Shown: positions 1-6,111 of the stretch, in pieces
Layout: each line of letters opens with the position of its first letter
Position numbering within the stretch: the first letter of the stretch is position 1
Translations under genes and position numbers: made by a program
Notes under the pieces: model-generated
Databases searched by the model: none
Told to the model about the DNA's origin: nothing
What the model saw: the letters and a program-made list of their open reading frames with translations, nothing else
Origin: an uncultured Phocaeicola sp.
GTDB lineage: Bacteria > Bacteroidota > Bacteroidia > Bacteroidales > Bacteroidaceae
DNA length: 16,295 bases
NCBI GenBank assembly: GCA_948579315.1
Contig: CAPAOL010000057.1
Coordinates: 1 to 16,295, forward strand
Direction: 5' to 3'

Positions 1-1
1 G

Positions 2-42
2 GTGGGTCAGAAGACTTTTATAATAGTGGGTCAATCGACTTT
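2..42. repeat. Pair of 17-bp direct repeats at the 3' end of the integrase gene
   Basis: GTGGGTCAgaaGACTTT at 2-18 and GTGGGTCAatcGACTTT at 26-42 match at 14 of 17 positions and start 24 bp apart. The second copy encodes the last residues of the recombinase and the first overlaps its stop codon. Direct repeats of this kind near an integrase gene can be arm-type recombinase or excisionase sites, but that is inference. The window begins here, so further copies to the left cannot be excluded. Confidence 0.45.
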
Positions 43-1190
43 AAATTTTCCAATACCGCATTTTGCTTACTCTTATCCAGCACTTTGGCGTATATCTGTG
101 TGGTCGCCAGTTCTTTGTGGCCAAGCAATTTTGACAGGGTGTAGATGTCCGCCCCCAAATAAAGCATCAGAACGGCAAATGTATGGCGGCCGCAGTGAAA
201 TGTCAACCTCTTGTTGATTCCGGCTTCCATGCTCCAACGCTGTAACTCAAGGGATGTCCATGAGCCATAAGAGAACCCGGTAAATACATAATCGTCCGGA
301 TTGCCCCTTTCGCCAAGATATTTCTCGGCTTGCGGAGTAATGTCAAGGTATTCCTGACCTCCTGTTTTTTTCTGCTTGAACACGATCCGCATATAATCTC
401 CGAATTTTTGCACTTCGCCCCAAGTCAGTTTTAGAATGTCGCTTTTTCGGAGGCCGGTCAGGCATGAGAAAAGAAACGTGCGTTTCAGGACTGGGTATCG
501 GCAAGGAGTGGCCGCTAATTTTTTTATTTCTTCCAATGTAAGATAATCGCGTTTCACTTCCGCTTCCTTGAATCCTTCAATCCCACGGAGAGGGTTGTAG
601 GGTATGATTCTTTCATCATACGCATGGTTGATACAGGCTCGCAGTTTATTGAAGTAGGACACTTTGGAGTTTTGCGACAAGCCTTGAAAGGTGTCCCTTT
701 CTCTACGAGGGCCGGTACGTTTGTGCGTGTCTTTCTCCACATTGTTCAGAAACTCCTTGAATCCTAATACAAACTCGGGCGTGACATCTTTGAATGTGGT
801 TTTTTCATCACAGTAGATCTCAAGGTAGCGCAGGCAGCTTCTCCAGTTTCCCCAATTCCCTTTCGAATCCGGATTATTGCGTCTCTCCTCTACCATTTTG
901 CGGTAATACTCCAAAAACGGAGTATTTTCCTTGAACTGTCGGGTGAACGAATACTCTCCGTTCTGAAGCTCGATGAGCCGCTTTGACTTTATCGCTTGCG
1001 CTGTTGCCAACGTTTGGCGGTTCTGCTCCCTTTCAAAAGGAGTGGTCGCGTTTATCAGATAAAGTTTCAGATACTCCTTATGCCTTTTACCGTTACGATA
1101 GATGTCCAGAAATAAGCTGATGTTCCCATTCGACAACTTCTTCTCTCGAAGTTTGACGGGTTCTTTTTGATTCGTTGTTTTCTTTGCCAT
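18..1190 (-). CDS. Tyrosine recombinase / site-specific integrase
   Basis: A 390-residue phage-type integrase that would catalyse integration and excision of a mobile element. An N-terminal arm-type DNA-binding region covers roughly residues 10-85, a SAM-like core-binding domain 90-200 and the catalytic domain 210-385. The expected catalytic set is visible: Arg248 (TGLRKSD), Lys274/275 (FKQKKTGG), His332 and Arg335 (HCGRH), His358 (LLGH) and nucleophile Tyr367 (TTQIYAKV). The frame is open to 1364, but I chose the ATG at 1188-1190 because the upstream part is AT-rich, not protein-like, and carries repeats and a likely promoter. The gene lies 240 bp beyond the mnmE stop on the same strand, a layout typical of an element inserted at the 3' end of a housekeeping gene. 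The cargo would be left of the window. The gene looks intact. Confidence 0.93.
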   Translation of the reverse strand: MAKKTTNQKEPVKLREKKLSNGNISLFLDIYRNGKRHKEYLKLYLINATTPFEREQNRQTLATAQAIKSKRLIELQNGEYSFTRQFKENTPFLEYYRKMVEERRNNPDSKGNWGNWRSCLRYLEIYCDEKTTFKDVTPEFVLGFKEFLNNVEKDTHKRTGPRRERDTFQGLSQNSKVSYFNKLRACINHAYDERIIPYNPLRGIEGFKEAEVKRDYLTLEEIKKLAATPCRYPVLKRTFLFSCLTGLRKSDILKLTWGEVQKFGDYMRIVFKQKKTGGQEYLDITPQAEKYLGERGNPDDYVFTGFSYGSWTSLELQRWSMEAGINKRLTFHCGRHTFAVLMLYLGADIYTLSKLLGHKELATTQIYAKVLDKSKQNAVLENLKSIDPLL

Positions 1191-1245
1191 AGCCTGCTTC
1201 CTATTTTTATTGTGGGGTTGATAAAGTTGTCTATTTCGTGATTCC

Positions 1246-1301
1246 CGGGGGACAGAATTTTGTCCCTCGTAAATTTTCGGGGCACAATCTGGGGACAAAA
1301 A
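1246..1301. repeat. Cluster of GGGGACA-type repeats upstream of the integrase
   Basis: Four related words occur within 56 bp. Three are forward (GGGGGACAGAAT near 1247, GGGGCACAATCT near 1279, GGGGACAAAAAT near 1291) and one is reversed (ATTTTGTCCC ending at 1266). The first and the reversed copy form a GGGACA/TGTCCC inverted repeat. They lie in the predicted leader and promoter of the integrase gene. Recombinase arm sites or an autoregulatory operator are plausible, but the role is inferred. Confidence 0.55.
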
Positions 1302-1303
1302 TA
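1296..1303 (-). promoter_or_regulatory. Possible -7 box for the integrase gene
   Basis: On the minus strand this reads TATTTTTG, matching the Bacteroides TAnnTTTG consensus, about 105 nt upstream of the chosen integrase start. No convincing -33 box was found in the AT-rich upstream sequence. It overlaps the last of the GGGGACA repeats, so a bound recombinase or regulator could affect it. Confidence 0.4.
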
Positions 1304-1340
1304 CAATAAAAATATGAAAACAGACAGAAAAAACGGAGAA

Positions 1341-1408
1341 AAAGAGAAAATATAAATCTTTCAAAAATCGCTGATTTTGCGCGTTTTACGGACTTATATT
1401 TTCTCTTT
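1341..1408. repeat. 18-bp inverted repeat between mnmE and integrase (terminator or attachment region)
   Basis: AAAGAGAAAATATAAATC at 1341-1358 is the reverse complement, with one mismatch, of GACTTATATTTTCTCTTT at 1391-1408. The 32-bp spacer contains a smaller AAAATC-GCT-GATTTT hairpin. On the minus strand it starts about 23 bp after the mnmE stop, so it may be an AT-rich terminator for mnmE. Its position at the presumed junction of the integrated element makes an attachment or recombinase-binding role possible. The spacer is too long for a simple core site. Confidence 0.5.
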
Positions 1409-1430
1409 CTTAGCTTTTCTTTTCAGTACA

Positions 1431-2828
1431 TCATTTTCCGATGCAAAAATGTTGAAAGATATTCTGAAGTACCATATCATTCGTAACCTCACCAGCAATG
1501 TCCGAAATAAAGAAGATGCACTCTCGTATGTCTTGTGAAAGAAAATCTCCGGAAATCTGCGAATCAAGTCCGCTTTGTACTCTATGAATAGCTTCCAAAG
1601 CTTTATTTAACGCTTCGTAATGCCTTACATTTGTCACAATAATATCATTCTGTGTCACTGTAGGCAAGTGTGCGGCATCAATAAGCATTTTTTGTAGCTC
1701 ACTTGTGTTCTCTCGTTGTTTGGCCGAGATGAAAATAGATTCCGTAGATTCTTTGGGGAAGTTTTTTAATAAAGACTGTAAATTCTCTTTTTGCTTGTCT
1801 TCGATCAAATCAGCCTTATTAAATACAACAATTAAATGTTTTCCTTCGCAACGCGGAATAATCTTCTCTGATAACTGTTCGGTTTGAGAAGCAGCATTTA
1901 TAGCATCTACCATCCAAAGAACAATCTCTGCCTGATCTAACTTTTGGAAAGTACGTTCGATACCAAGGCTTTCGATCGCATCATTGGTTTCCCGGATTCC
2001 GGCAGTATCAATGAAACGGAAAGTGATTCCTCCGATGTTGATAGTATCTTCAATCACATCACGCGTTGTTCCATGGATATCACTGACAATCGCCTTATCC
2101 TCATTCAATAATACATTCAGTAAAGTCGATTTTCCGGCATTCGTTTCACCGATAATAGCCACAGGAACACCGTTCTTAATAGCATTACCAACACTAAAAG
2201 AATGAGCCAACCGGGAAATGACCTGTTCGATTTCATCTGCCAGCTTTCTCAATGCCGAACGATCGGCAAATTCCACATCCTCTTCGCTGAAATCCAACTC
2301 TAGTTCAATCATAGAGGTGAAATTCAGCAATTTGTTGCGTAACTCCGTCAGCTCTTTGCTGAAACCACCTCGCATCTGGCTCATAGCCAAACGATGGGTG
2401 GCAGCAGATGAAGAAGCGATCAAGTCCGCCACAGCCTCTGCCTGACTTAAATCCATCTTTCCATTGAGAAAGGCACGTTGCGTATACTCTCCTGGTTGGG
2501 CGATGCGGCAACCATTCTTGATAAGCAGTTGCATCACTTGCTGGAGAATATAAGAAGAACCGTGGCATGTGATTTCCGTACTATCTTCTCCCGTGTATGA
2601 ATGAGGAGCACGGAAAAGACTGACGAGTACTTCGTCAATAATCTCGTCCCCGTCATAAATACGTCCGAATGTCAAAGTATATGGTTTTTGCTCACTCAAT
2701 AATTTACCAGTCTTGGCGGGCTTGAATATGCTGCCCGTGATAGAAATAGCTTCCGGACCGGAAACGCGGATGCTTCCGATAGCACCGCCCTGGGCGGTAG
2801 CGATAGCGCAGATCGTATCTTGATTCAT
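1431..2828 (-). CDS. mnmE: tRNA uridine-5-carboxymethylaminomethyl modification GTPase MnmE (TrmE)
   Basis: A 465-residue GTPase that, with MnmG, modifies the wobble uridine (C5) of certain tRNAs. An N-terminal tetrahydrofolate-binding domain (about 1-120) is followed by a helical domain that is interrupted by the G domain. Visible motifs are Walker A GETNAGKS (227-234), GTTRD in the switch/K-loop, DTAG, and NKAD for guanine specificity. The C-terminal CIGK (462-465) with its catalytic Cys is intact, and the length is normal. I chose the ATG at 2826-2828 because the family begins MNQDTICAIAT and the longer reading start at 2852 falls on the -7 box. The gene is complete, so an element inserted just after its stop has not damaged the coding sequence. 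Confidence 0.97.
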   Translation of the reverse strand: MNQDTICAIATAQGGAIGSIRVSGPEAISITGSIFKPAKTGKLLSEQKPYTLTFGRIYDGDEIIDEVLVSLFRAPHSYTGEDSTEITCHGSSYILQQVMQLLIKNGCRIAQPGEYTQRAFLNGKMDLSQAEAVADLIASSSAATHRLAMSQMRGGFSKELTELRNKLLNFTSMIELELDFSEEDVEFADRSALRKLADEIEQVISRLAHSFSVGNAIKNGVPVAIIGETNAGKSTLLNVLLNEDKAIVSDIHGTTRDVIEDTINIGGITFRFIDTAGIRETNDAIESLGIERTFQKLDQAEIVLWMVDAINAASQTEQLSEKIIPRCEGKHLIVVFNKADLIEDKQKENLQSLLKNFPKESTESIFISAKQRENTSELQKMLIDAAHLPTVTQNDIIVTNVRHYEALNKALEAIHRVQSGLDSQISGDFLSQDIRECIFFISDIAGEVTNDMVLQNIFQHFCIGK

Positions 2829-2849
2829 TGTTTTTTCTTTTTGGATGAG

Positions 2850-2857
2850 CAAAGATA
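2850..2857 (-). promoter_or_regulatory. -7 promoter box of mnmE
   Basis: The minus strand reads TATCTTTG, an exact TAnnTTTG match, about 21 bp upstream of the mnmE start codon. This gives a short leader and supports the start at 2828. The -33 region is T-rich without a clear TTTG. Confidence 0.7.
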
Positions 2858-2886
2858 ATTGTTTCTAAGTAAAAAATAGAAAATTG

Positions 2887-2901
2887 AGCACAACTTGTGC
2901 T
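2887..2901. repeat. 15-bp palindrome upstream of mnmE
   Basis: AGCACAAcTTGTGCT has perfect 7-bp arms around one base. It sits about 30 bp upstream of the mnmE -7 box, where an activator or repressor could bind. A second small inverted repeat, ACTGT-cgt-ACAGT, follows at 2918-2930. Neither has a known role that I can assign. Confidence 0.4.
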
Positions 2902-2956
2902 TTATTTGTTTATGTTTACTGTCGTACAGTGGTATACCAAACAAAATAGAACAATA

Positions 2957-3118
2957 ATGCTTATGGCACTAGCGATCAATTTATATTCTCCGAATGAGAA
3001 AAGCGAACTCATACGAGAAAACTACTAGGAAATACTTTCTGTGCTTGTAGCTCATCAAATAGCTTTGTGGGAGTATGATATCATTACGGGCAAAGGCTTC
3101 TTTTCAGAATTGGGGTAG
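2957..3118 (+). pseudogene. Fragment resembling the start of a PAS-domain sensor protein
   Basis: In one frame from the ATG at 2957 the sequence reads as a plausible peptide. A TAG at 3026-3028 interrupts it, and it continues in the same frame as EILSVLVAHQIALWEYDI and then TGKGFFSELG before a TAG at 3116. The ALWEYD...TGK...FS pattern resembles the first strands of PAS domains in Bacteroides sensor proteins. That resemblance is from memory and is not strong. With an internal stop and an abrupt end it cannot encode a full domain. It is directly followed, in another frame, by a fragment of an unrelated enzyme, so this looks like a junction of decayed genes. Confidence 0.4.
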
Positions 3119-3275
3119 GGGAGTACGTACAGGATGTTGTCGGTTAGGAAAAGATGATATGGTTGTAGGCATCGTAGGAAACAGGCATATCTCTGTCGAA
3201 GATTACGCTTTCGCAATGATTGATGAATTAGAATATCCGAAACATCATCAGGAGAGATTTACGATTGGTTATTGA
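3114..3275 (+). pseudogene. C-terminal remnant of an NAD(P)-binding reductase (NmrA/YwnB-like)
   Basis: The reading frame ends RTGCCRLGKDDMVVG, then GNRHISVEDYAFAMIDELE and HHQERFTIGY. This matches the conserved tail of small NAD(P)H-binding, Rossmann-fold reductases of the YwnB type (pattern: RTG.YRLG.D, S.EDYA.A..DE.E.P.H...RFT..Y). Only about 53 residues remain. The N-terminal nucleotide-binding part with its glycine-rich loop is absent, and upstream there is a PAS-like fragment in another frame. A reading start exists at 3075, but its first 13 codons belong to the other fragment's region. It is best called a decayed pseudogene. Confidence 0.7.
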
Positions 3276-3305
3276 TAAAAATCAAATTAAAAATAACTGT
3301 GTGAT

Positions 3306-3384
3306 ATAGTGACGCTATCCTCCTTGGATAACGTCACTATAATCGTATCATAGCGTTGCTATCACGGTTTCATAGTGACACTAT
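3306..3384. repeat. Four 13-bp palindromes at exactly 22-bp spacing
   Basis: The copies are ATAGTGACGCTAT (3306), ATAACGTCACTAT (3328), ATAGCGTTGCTAT (3350) and ATAGTGACACTAT (3372). Each start is exactly 22 bp from the previous one. Each unit is near-palindromic (ATAGYG-n-CRCTAT), so the second also reads as the first on the other strand with one change. The 9-bp spacers differ. The array lies between the reductase remnant and the ~103-bp palindrome, in non-coding sequence. It could be an operator or iteron-like array, a structured RNA region or a dispersed chromosomal repeat; I do not recognise a named family. Confidence 0.85.
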
Positions 3385-3410
3385 GTTGAATATAGACTAA
3401 ATGATAAAAA

Positions 3411-3513
3411 ATAGAGCAGCCTAACAAGTCCCTTATTAAGAATTTCCCCCCACGCTACAAATAGATATAGCGTGGGGGAAATTCAATATTTGGAACTTGT
3501 TAGACAGCTCTAT
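3411..3513. repeat. ~103-bp imperfect palindrome (long hairpin)
   Basis: The outer arms begin ATAGAGCAGCCTAACAAGTC (3411-3430) and end with the near-complement up to GCTCTAT (3513). The inner arms at 3441-3457 and 3468-3483 are a near-perfect GC-rich stem (TTCCCCC(C)ACGCTA / TAGCGTGGGGGAA) with a 10-base loop. A less paired interval separates the two. It is downstream of udp on the minus strand and could terminate transcription from either side. Its length and layered arms also fit a small non-autonomous repeat (MITE-like), which other copies in the genome would show. Confidence 0.75.
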
Positions 3514-3561
3514 AATTCTATTCTAACGATTACAATTTTATTCTTTCAGAAGAGCGTACCT

Positions 3562-4440
3562 CTATATTCTGTCAAGTACAGTCTTAATTAGTGTATCAAT
3601 TGTATTCTTATATCCTGTATTGGCCTCTTTAATAAGTCGGTTGGCTATCACCATACAGACAGTCATCGCCTTGTGTCCCATTAACCGGCTAAGTCCTGCC
3701 AAAGCCGAACTTTCCATTTCGAAGTTGGTAATCTTATAGCCTTTATATTCGAAAGATTCAATTTTGTCATTCTGTTTCGGATCTGCTAATGGAACACGAA
3801 GTTCACGTCCCTGCGGACCAAAGAAACCTCCGGCAGCTATTGTTACTCCACGTACCATGTCCTCTTTGGCAATCCGGTCAATCAGTTCTTCGCTAGCATC
3901 AATGACATAAGGGGCAGGAGCGCACATATTTCCCGACCAACCCATGTGATTGAGGAACGCACGTTCAAAAGGTAAGTCGCATACTGCATTGCGTCCGGCA
4001 TAGAAATTCAGCAATCCGTCGAAGCCGATAGACTTTTGCGAGCACACAAATGTTCCGACAGGAGTATTGGGTTGTAATCCGCCACATGTGCCGATACGTA
4101 CTAATTCCAGCTGGCGAAACTGATCCTTTTCTTCGCGGGTATTAAAATCTATATTGGCGAGTGCATCTAGTTCATTCATCACGATGTCAATGTTATCGCA
4201 GCCGATTCCTGTAGAAACCACTGTAATCCGTTTACCTTTATAAGTACCCGTGATGGTTTTGAATTCGCGGCTTTCCACTTCACATTCTTTGTTTTCGAAA
4301 TGAGAAGCTACGAGTGCTACACGTCCGGGGTCACCTACCAGAATTACTTTGTCTGCCAACCATTCGGGCTTTACGTGAAGATGGAATACTGAACCGTCTT
4401 CATTGATAATCAATTCAGAGGATGGAAAGTACTTTTTCAT
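3562..4440 (-). CDS. udp: Uridine phosphorylase (nucleoside phosphorylase family)
   Basis: A 292-residue member of the PNP/UDP family, which cleaves uridine with phosphate to uracil and ribose-1-phosphate in the cytoplasm. Seen in order are the phosphate-binding GDPGR (36-40), RIGTCGG (115-121), a GPQGRE segment with Gln210 and Arg212 where uridine phosphorylases place their uracil-recognising Gln and Arg, and EMES (241-244), which contacts the ribose. These residues favour uridine over purine substrates, though the exact specificity is inferred. The start at 4440 is the natural ATG and no better one lies nearby. I found no clear TAnnTTTG box in the 159-bp upstream gap, which contains a terminator-like inverted repeat, so its promoter is unresolved. 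Confidence 0.9.
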   Translation of the reverse strand: MKKYFPSSELIINEDGSVFHLHVKPEWLADKVILVGDPGRVALVASHFENKECEVESREFKTITGTYKGKRITVVSTGIGCDNIDIVMNELDALANIDFNTREEKDQFRQLELVRIGTCGGLQPNTPVGTFVCSQKSIGFDGLLNFYAGRNAVCDLPFERAFLNHMGWSGNMCAPAPYVIDASEELIDRIAKEDMVRGVTIAAGGFFGPQGRELRVPLADPKQNDKIESFEYKGYKITNFEMESSALAGLSRLMGHKAMTVCMVIANRLIKEANTGYKNTIDTLIKTVLDRI

Positions 4441-4489
4441 GTTATTGAAAGGTTTTAGTTTTATAATAGGATTTGTATCTATAAATAGA

Positions 4490-4590
4490 AACGCCGGAAC
4501 CGGATTTAAGTTCAGAAGAAGCCTCTATCTTTTTCCTTTAGCAAGGGGGAGTGCATCTTACAATTGAAATGAAATCAGATTCCGGCGTTT
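4490..4590 (-). terminator. Inverted repeat between floA and udp, likely terminator of floA
   Basis: AAACGCCGGAACCGGATTT (from 4489) pairs with AAATCAGATTCCGGCGTTT (4572-4590), with an 11-bp perfect base and mismatches above. On the minus strand it begins about 10 bp after the floA stop, and the distal arm is followed by TTTCTATTTAT. The 64-base interior is long for a simple intrinsic terminator, so an RNA with internal structure or a small repeat element is possible. Confidence 0.5.
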
Positions 4591-4599
4591 GTGTGACGA

Positions 4600-5601
4600 T
4601 TATTTGCTCAATGGCTGACTGCCTGCATTGCCTGTTGCCGGCTTGGCGATATTCTCGCGCATGGAGGTGTCAGCTTCAATATTCTTCATGCGATAATAAT
4701 CCATGATACCTAAGTTGCCGCTGCGGAAAGCTTCCGCCATTGCTTTAGGAACTTCAGCTTCTGCTTCGATCACTTTGGCACGGGCTTCCTGTGCTTTTGC
4801 CTTCATTTCCTGTTCGGAAGCAACTGCCATGGCACGGCGCTCTTCGGCTTTTGCCTGTGCGATGTTCTTATCTGCGTTAGCCTGGTCAATTTGCAGAGCA
4901 GCACCGATGTTCTTACCTATATCGATGTCCGCAATATCAATAGACAAGATCTCGAAAGCCGTTCCTGCGTCCAAACCTTTACGAAGTACAAGTTTAGAGA
5001 TCGAATCCGGATTCTCAAGGACCGATTTATGGTTTTCAGAAGAACCGATAGATGAAACGATACCTTCGCCTACACGGGCAAGGATCGTATCTTCACCTGC
5101 ACCACCGACCAACTGACGAATGTTGGCACGTACTGTAACACGTGCTTTGGCTATCAGCTGAATACCGTCTTTTGCAACAGCCGTAACAGGAGGCGTGTCG
5201 ATTACTTTCGGGTTTACAGACATCTGTACAGCTTCGAATACATCACGTCCTGCAAGGTCGATAGCAGTAGCCATTTGGAAAGGTAATTCGATATTCGCTT
5301 TCGATGCGGATACCAAGGCGTGAACTACCTTTTCTACATGTCCGCCAGCCAAATAATGGGCTTCCAGTTCATCACGGGTAATGTTTTTCAGACCGGCTTT
5401 GTGAGCCTCGATCATTCCCGGCACGATGATGTACGGCGGAACGTTACGTATACGCATTAAAAATAGTTGTATCAGCGAGATGTTAACTCCCGACACTTTT
5501 GCCGACAACCAAAGGAAGAACGGCACGTAATGGAAAAATATTATCAAGAAGATAATACCTCCGGCTATCAGAAAGATAGGCAAGTAGAAAGATGATTCCA
5601 T
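4600..5601 (-). CDS. floA: Flotillin-like membrane protein FloA
   Basis: A 333-residue flotillin-like protein. In Bacillus its homologue organises functional membrane microdomains. A hydrophobic segment at about residues 5-32 inserts in the membrane. It is followed by the SPFH/flotillin-like region with the family phrases NVPPYIIVPGMIEAHKAGL and FEAVQMSVNPKVIDTPPV. An Ala/Glu-rich helical region (about 255-310, AKAEERRAMAVASEQEMKAK) should form a coiled coil for oligomerisation. I chose the ATG at 5599-5601, since the family begins near this hydrophobic segment; starting at 5643 would add 14 residues and overlap the upstream gene. It is 22 bp after the NfeD-like gene, the usual partner of flotillins, and is the last gene of the cluster. 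Confidence 0.93.
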   Translation of the reverse strand: MESSFYLPIFLIAGGIIFLIIFFHYVPFFLWLSAKVSGVNISLIQLFLMRIRNVPPYIIVPGMIEAHKAGLKNITRDELEAHYLAGGHVEKVVHALVSASKANIELPFQMATAIDLAGRDVFEAVQMSVNPKVIDTPPVTAVAKDGIQLIAKARVTVRANIRQLVGGAGEDTILARVGEGIVSSIGSSENHKSVLENPDSISKLVLRKGLDAGTAFEILSIDIADIDIGKNIGAALQIDQANADKNIAQAKAEERRAMAVASEQEMKAKAQEARAKVIEAEAEVPKAMAEAFRSGNLGIMDYYRMKNIEADTSMRENIAKPATGNAGSQPLSK

Positions 5602-5623
5602 TGATGTTATTATTAAGTGAATA

Positions 5624-6094
5624 TTATTCTTTGTGTTTTTCAACCATGATTGTACCGTCGGTGATACGGCTTACAATAATCGGAGTCTTTTCATTGAGGA
5701 ATCCGTCTATTGATTTTACTTCCACAATTTTTCCGTTGATTTCGGCAGATCCGATTTGTGCCAGACGTGTGGTACTGATTCCTGTATCACCAACTTTGAT
5801 GCTTTCTTCTGCGCTACGGTCTACTTTCGAATCAATATCCTTTTTTAATGCCAGTTTGTCCAGCATTTTCGATCGCATAAACCAGATCAATGATCCGATA
5901 CAGGCAAACGCCGATATACCAAGAGTGATAAATCCTCCTGCCATACCTAAATTGGCAAATGCATAGTAGTTGGCATAAAGAATACAAACCAGTGCAGAAA
6001 TTCCCGCCAGGCTAATGCCCGGGATGACGAACAGTTCTACCAGAAACAGTATGACTGCGACAATAATGAGAACGGCGATAATGAGTATGTCCAT
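5624..6094 (-). CDS. NfeD-like membrane protein
   Basis: A 156-residue short NfeD protein without the serine-protease domain of the long forms. Two or three hydrophobic segments fill about residues 1-72 (ILIIAVLIIVAVILFLVELF; GISLAGISALVCILY; ITLGISAFACIGSLIWF). A soluble C-terminal domain (about 98-156, GDTGISTTRLAQIGSAEING) has the pattern of the NfeD OB-fold. NfeD proteins are typically encoded next to SPFH proteins and are thought to act with them in the membrane. Here floA follows after 22 bp and the TPR/PD40 gene precedes by 17 bp, so the three are probably co-transcribed. Confidence 0.88.
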   Translation of the reverse strand: MDILIIAVLIIVAVILFLVELFVIPGISLAGISALVCILYANYYAFANLGMAGGFITLGISAFACIGSLIWFMRSKMLDKLALKKDIDSKVDRSAEESIKVGDTGISTTRLAQIGSAEINGKIVEVKSIDGFLNEKTPIIVSRITDGTIMVEKHKE

Positions 6095-6111
6095 AGTTCA
6101 GAGTTATTAAT

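Noticed and set aside
43..60. Similarity of TTTTCCAAT near the left edge to ATTTTCCGAT at the mnmE 3' end as paired attachment sites
   Set aside because: The match is about ten bases, AT-rich, lies within the integrase coding sequence, and would leave only the integrase between the sites.
1191..1364. A longer integrase starting at 1364
   Set aside because: The extra 58 residues come from AT-rich sequence containing the repeats and a likely promoter box, and the family normally starts close to the arm-binding domain.
3075..3275. The 66-codon ORF as a real small protein
   Set aside because: Its first 13 codons overlap a different decayed frame, and the rest is only the tail of a larger enzyme family.
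3306..3384. The 22-bp array as a small CRISPR
   Set aside because: The repeated core is only 13 bp, palindromic and variable, the spacers are 9 bp and there are no cas genes nearby.
4703..5116. A 137-codon plus-strand open frame opposite floA
   Set aside because: It mirrors the Ala/Glu-rich coiled-coil coding region of floA, giving a low-complexity Ser/Ala-rich product, and has no promoter box or conserved pattern.
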